From CAZUZD01 sp964624465 (GTDB lineage Bacteria; Planctomycetota; Planctomycetia; Isosphaerales; Isosphaeraceae): DNA of 35,446 nucleotides. Below are positions 33,301 through 35,446 of this stretch, piece after piece. The stretch lies in NCBI GenBank assembly GCA_964624465.1, contig CAZUZD010000021.1:1-35446 (forward strand). Direction: 5' to 3'. The notes under the pieces were generated by a model. The model saw nothing but the letters and a program-made list of their open reading frames with translations. It was not told the origin of the DNA and searched no databases. Each line of letters begins with the position of its first letter. Within the stretch, counting starts at the first letter, position 1. A program made the position numbers and the translations under genes.

Positions 33301-33746
33301 AGGGCCCGCCCAACCGCTACACGGTCGCCCCGACCGGGCCCGATGTCGGCTGGGCGTTCGCGAAGACCGCGGGCATCGCCGCCAGCGGCAGCCTGTACAC
33401 CCGCAACAACCCCGACGCCGGCGGCGATCAGGTCGCGTTCCTCACCCGCGACGGCGGCATCAGCCAGATGGTGGACCTCGACCCCGGCCGGGTCTACGCC
33501 GTCAGCTTCCTCGTCGCCCAGCGGGTGCTCGACGACGGGACCGTCAACGCCCAGACGCTCCAGGTCCGCCTCGGCGGCAAGGTGATCGGCAACTTCACCG
33601 CGAAGGCGGTCGATGGCCGCTACGTCCGCTTCACCAGCGACCCGTTCCGGGTGCCCGACTCCACCGACCGCAATCTGGTGATCGTGGGCACGAACCTCAA
33701 CGGCAACCACACGGCCCTGATCGACCAGGTCCAGATCACGGGATAG
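30348..33746 (+). CDS. Large exported RTLLS-motif protein with GH64/thaumatin-like N-terminal region and C-terminal CBM-like domain
   Basis: 1132 residues, probably secreted. A Pro/Arg-rich leader ends in CQALEGRTLLS (about 33-39), the planctomycete N-terminal motif. The next part (about 79-230, TITNSGSGTIYPFLRG and ASITFQVPLVLWDGNNLYIA) resembles the beta-sandwich of GH64/thaumatin-like beta-1,3-glucan-binding proteins. Mid-protein there are two Gly-rich repeats (GGSGY...GGGGTGA, about 468-530). A segment like VVGMTVRGTGIPAGTTILKV and a related APGFIVPGTTLI are adhesin-like beta segments. The C-terminal 160 residues (NGNFWLP, GWAFAKTAGIAASGS, GISQMVDLDPGRVYAVSFLV) match a carbohydrate-binding beta-sandwich seen in planctomycete exported proteins. 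GGAGGG lies 8 bases before ATG 30348. No clear catalytic triad was seen, so glucan binding, glucanase or adhesin are all possible. Confidence 0.87.
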   Translation: MAIDHPPARRRPRPGSAPNRRSAAFRPGCQALEGRTLLSIGVPIPASNPRVPLSAIFWNGEPTPLNPNGLPNQPAPDRVGAAKTITITNSGSGTIYPFLRGGNYGEDPNSTSGSFYDPQDLTNHEFRQYIGFRAADGTANFGLPKGASITFQVPLVLWDGNNLYIATDGANLTAATPNIYNYDPTAQVCIAGAEPVSNSVWVQGSAGYPAGETPLVLFYFAGGLPKTVPDDAPAQLTEITFRDPYLTRFITDPAQTFPLINYDVSYVNNLVAPVAMEASRVPITYGDSKSTTTPPEYFGFDDFGWLATDRNPQAFQAAINAFVQNTGAASLGAYFGPNRPGWPQYYSPTAGNTVIPSGSNLFDDSPLTVNGGIVHPSSYDSNRWMLTSNGTGPIAARAGGVILTDPQATVLPLSMTTAERVEFSRTMTSMLARGGQVNLTVSPSTQVLGRVLKYDPTDSIQGIAVTRGGSGYSAANPPQVVLSGGGGTGAQAIAFVGADGSITGVGTVKPGSGYTSPPTIRFVGGGGTGAAAAATIGGGRVTVALNPGATLPINAPLSYVFSRPSNDYAITAITNLWYSWAQYYVQQYQNVADQAVAVTLVRRAIPGSKDLTPQVTNEVTLAADPKVPLVVGMTVRGTGIPAGTTILKVDGRQLLLSQIPTTAAPTSQSLTFGRPQALPYDPAVTKPFALKFAPTEASKARLFAGSVYEAMAAQAVALPASPYLPTSMNLVAHVIKFWAELPGYNRPWGPILVGEVRDIVKSILRGVYDFEAVPDQSQWYPAPSKPTGGQPFNVYNLDPYVWFVHVVQGMSAYGFSVDDDVSNPTATGPILAAGGAGNHAPNNLQIAYGGVGKLGNTQQWFPTTPWGALRSNSTRAVTATIGVVPSGEFAGYSMITFTGPNALKLYNQINNPGSGQVGAYVTAPGFIVPGTTLIHKGPISGTIPSIVLSQKAIPTTTPIPIVVTAAPIAIPKTPLANGNFWLPVQGPPNRYTVAPTGPDVGWAFAKTAGIAASGSLYTRNNPDAGGDQVAFLTRDGGISQMVDLDPGRVYAVSFLVAQRVLDDGTVNAQTLQVRLGGKVIGNFTAKAVDGRYVRFTSDPFRVPDSTDRNLVIVGTNLNGNHTALIDQVQITG
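31752..31936 (+). repeat. Two-copy GSGY/GGGGTGA coding repeat
   Basis: The bases GGCTCCGGCTAC recur at 31752-31763 and 31878-31889. A 20-base run encoding GGGGTGA recurs at 31797-31816 and 31917-31936. The unit is about 40 codons. Similar GSGYTSPPT-GGGGTGA repeats are common in bacterial surface and phage tail proteins. Confidence 0.7.
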
Positions 33747-33790
33747 GCGACTCGCGGGCCGCACCGATCCGATCCGGATCCCACGGCGCC

Positions 33791-33820
33791 GCGGCCGGCT
33801 CCCCAGGCGGGGCCGGCCGC
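33791..33820. terminator. Shared hairpin terminator between convergent genes
   Basis: GCGGCCGGCTCCCC pairs with GGGGCCGGCCGC across an AGGC loop: a 12-bp G+C stem with one bulged T, between convergent stops at 33746 and 33838. There is no clear T-tract. It could act in both directions. Confidence 0.6.
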
Positions 33821-33837
33821 AGCGCGTTGCGTGGTGG

Positions 33838-35373
33838 TCAGCGCCGGCGCAGCTCGACGGTGCCGCCCTTGATCTCGACGTTCCCCTTCAGGTCCTGCGC
33901 GAACGGCTTCGGGCCCACGACGATCGGGGTCTTGATGAGCTGGTACGTGCCGTGCTCGCGGGCGGCCTCGATCATGAGGGTGTACGAGCCGGCGTCGACC
34001 GGCTGGCCCTCGTCGTCCTTGCCGTCCCAGATCACCTCGTACCGCCCCGGTGGCCGGGTGGCGCGGGCGACGGTCTCGACGACGTTGGCGTCGCCGGCGA
34101 GCTTGCGGACCTGGTCCTGGCGATACCAGCGCCTGAGGTCGGGCAGCCAGCGCTGGCCCTTGCCGTCGTTCTGGAACCAGAGGACCAGCGTGCGCACGGG
34201 CAGGCCGTCGCCGTCCTCGATCCAGACCGCGACATACGGCCGCCGCAGGCCTCGGGCGTTGGCCCCTTCGGGGCGGTTGACCTCGAACTTCACCAGCAGC
34301 TCGACCGCGGCCTGCCAGGTGCCGGCGGGCGGGTCGTCGGGCACGAACCGCCGCAGCGCGACGAGCCGGGGCCGCGCGACCTCGTGCCGGCGCCAGTCGC
34401 CGCCGCGGTGGACCCGGCCATCGGGGGTGACGAGCAGGCAGCCGACGTCGGGGAGCGTGGCCGCCAGCCGCAGGCTGGCCTCGACGGGCAGGACGCTGAA
34501 GGCCGTCGCCAGGGCGTCGGCGTCGACGGTGCGGGGCGCGATGACGGTCGAGGCGATCACGCCCCCGGCCGGCTGGCCGGTGCGGGGGTCGAGGATGTGC
34601 GAGTAGGTCTGGCCGCCGATCGTGAGCTTCCGCTGGTAGCCACCGCTGGAGGCGAGGGCCAGGCCGCGCAGCTCGACGTGCGCCAGTGGCTCGGTGGTCT
34701 CGGAGTCGTGCCTCGGGTCGGCGACGCCGATGCGGCGGGAGAGATCGCCGACGACGCGGAGGTCGCCGCCGATGCAGACCATCACGCCCCGCACGCCCCG
34801 CTCGGGGTCCAGAGCCGCCGCGCAGGCGTGGTCGACGATGAACCCCTTGGCGATGGCGTTGAGCGTCAAGGGGGCCTCGCCCAGGCGCTCGGCGGTGCCG
34901 GCCGCCGGGTCGAGCCGCCAGGCCGGCGCGGCGAACGCGGCCCTGGCCGCGGCCAGCTCCTCGCGGGTCGGCACGCGGTCGGCCCGCGCGGCCAGGCCCC
35001 AGGCGCGGCTCAGGGCCTCGACGCGGGGATCGAAGGTGCCGTCGGTGGCCAGCCGCCAGCGGTCGGAGGCCGTCAGCACGGCGAGCAGCTCGGGGGAGAC
35101 GGGCTCGGGGCCGGCGGGCCGGGCCTGCCAGCGGGAGAACTCGCTGTCGGGGTCGTAGGTGCTGAAGACCTTCGCGAGCCGCTCGATCTCGGCCAGCACG
35201 CGGGCCTCGGCGCCCTCGGCGGCCGCGCGCGAGTCGGCCGCGACCCGCAGCTCCATCGAGGTGCCGAGCACGTGCTCGTGCTCGAAGGTGAACTCGTCGG
35301 CCCGGACCGGGCGCGGGCCGGGCGGCGCCGCCAGGGCGGCCGCCGTCAGAGCGAGGCAGAACAGGCGATTCAT
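33838..35373 (-). CDS. Exported FAD:protein FMN transferase (ApbE) fused to DUF2271
   Basis: 511 residues. ApbE transfers FMN from FAD to a threonine of a target flavoprotein, with Mg2+, in the periplasm. A signal peptide runs to about residue 25 (RPVRA-DEF). Family motifs: FSTYDPDSEFSRW, LNAIAKGFIVDHA (171-183), GGDLRVVG (202-209), YSHILDPRTG (257-266) and DADALATAF (284-292), the last holding Mg-binding residues. From about 345 the chain becomes a DUF2271 domain (VAVWIEDGDGLPVRTLVLWFQNDGKGQRWLPDLRRWYR pattern in pieces), which is also found in stand-alone exported proteins. A GGGGAG lies 9 bases upstream of the ATG. The target flavoprotein is not in the window but may be upstream beyond 35446. 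The gene is complete. Confidence 0.94.
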   Translation of the reverse strand: MNRLFCLALTAAALAAPPGPRPVRADEFTFEHEHVLGTSMELRVAADSRAAAEGAEARVLAEIERLAKVFSTYDPDSEFSRWQARPAGPEPVSPELLAVLTASDRWRLATDGTFDPRVEALSRAWGLAARADRVPTREELAAARAAFAAPAWRLDPAAGTAERLGEAPLTLNAIAKGFIVDHACAAALDPERGVRGVMVCIGGDLRVVGDLSRRIGVADPRHDSETTEPLAHVELRGLALASSGGYQRKLTIGGQTYSHILDPRTGQPAGGVIASTVIAPRTVDADALATAFSVLPVEASLRLAATLPDVGCLLVTPDGRVHRGGDWRRHEVARPRLVALRRFVPDDPPAGTWQAAVELLVKFEVNRPEGANARGLRRPYVAVWIEDGDGLPVRTLVLWFQNDGKGQRWLPDLRRWYRQDQVRKLAGDANVVETVARATRPPGRYEVIWDGKDDEGQPVDAGSYTLMIEAAREHGTYQLIKTPIVVGPKPFAQDLKGNVEIKGGTVELRRR

Positions 35374-35446
35374 CGGCTCGAAGCTCCCCAGGTGCGAAAC
35401 GGTCCCACCAGGTCGTGAACTCGCTCCGGTCAGTTCAGTCCGGACG

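Overview
The window is G+C-rich DNA (roughly 70% by eye) of the kind found in Planctomycetota, most likely the Isosphaeraceae/Gemmatales side. Three things point there. Two exported proteins with unrelated bodies share an N-terminal 'A-(M/L)-E-x-RTLLS' motif typical of planctomycete secreted proteins. The sensor kinases are very large and carry many PAS domains. DUF-family operons and large exported glycine/threonine-rich proteins are also typical. The lineage is inferred from protein style only. Because the DNA is so G+C-rich, long open frames lie opposite almost every gene; these were treated as shadows.

Layout: (1) 1-2708 (-), 3'-truncated membrane sensor histidine kinase (TM-TM-HAMP-4xPAS-HisKA). 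(2) 3321-5661 (-), secreted RTLLS-motif protein with tectonin-like repeats and a hydrophobic helical region; a 10-N assembly gap interrupts it. (3) 5874-6761 (-), exported DUF1684 protein. (4) 7119-14676 (+), five tightly coupled genes: SWIM zinc finger, DUF5691, MoxR AAA+ ATPase, DUF5682, VWA. (5) 14688-21315 (-), heavy-metal efflux cluster read as His-rich protein, lipoprotein, double-module periplasmic adaptor, CusA/CzcA-type RND pump. (6) 21857-26215 (+), five-PAS hybrid histidine kinase with REC and HPt. (7) 26360-30143 (+), GT4 glycosyltransferase fused to an alpha/alpha-toroid-like domain, followed by a GH130-like enzyme. (8) 30348-33746 (+), a 1132-residue exported RTLLS-motif protein. 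(9) 33838-35373 (-), exported ApbE fused to DUF2271.

How the genes work together: the five-gene operon is the best candidate for a poorly described system. A MoxR ATPase and a MIDAS-bearing VWA protein, a standard chaperone-like pair, are locked by overlapping start and stop codons to a SWIM zinc-finger protein, a helical-repeat protein and DUF5682. DUF5682 carries a G-x-x-H ... E ... R ... G-x-x-H pattern like that of TIKI/TraB/EreA-type hydrolases, so it could be the enzymatic output. The metal cluster forms a periplasmic buffer-plus-pump unit whose outer-membrane channel is not in the window. Its adaptor has two membrane-fusion-protein modules in one chain, which would fit the two-adaptors-per-pump-subunit stoichiometry known for CusBA. 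The GT4/GH130 pair probably makes and turns over a mannose-containing glycan or glycoside.

No rRNA, tRNA, CRISPR array, insertion sequence or phage gene was seen.
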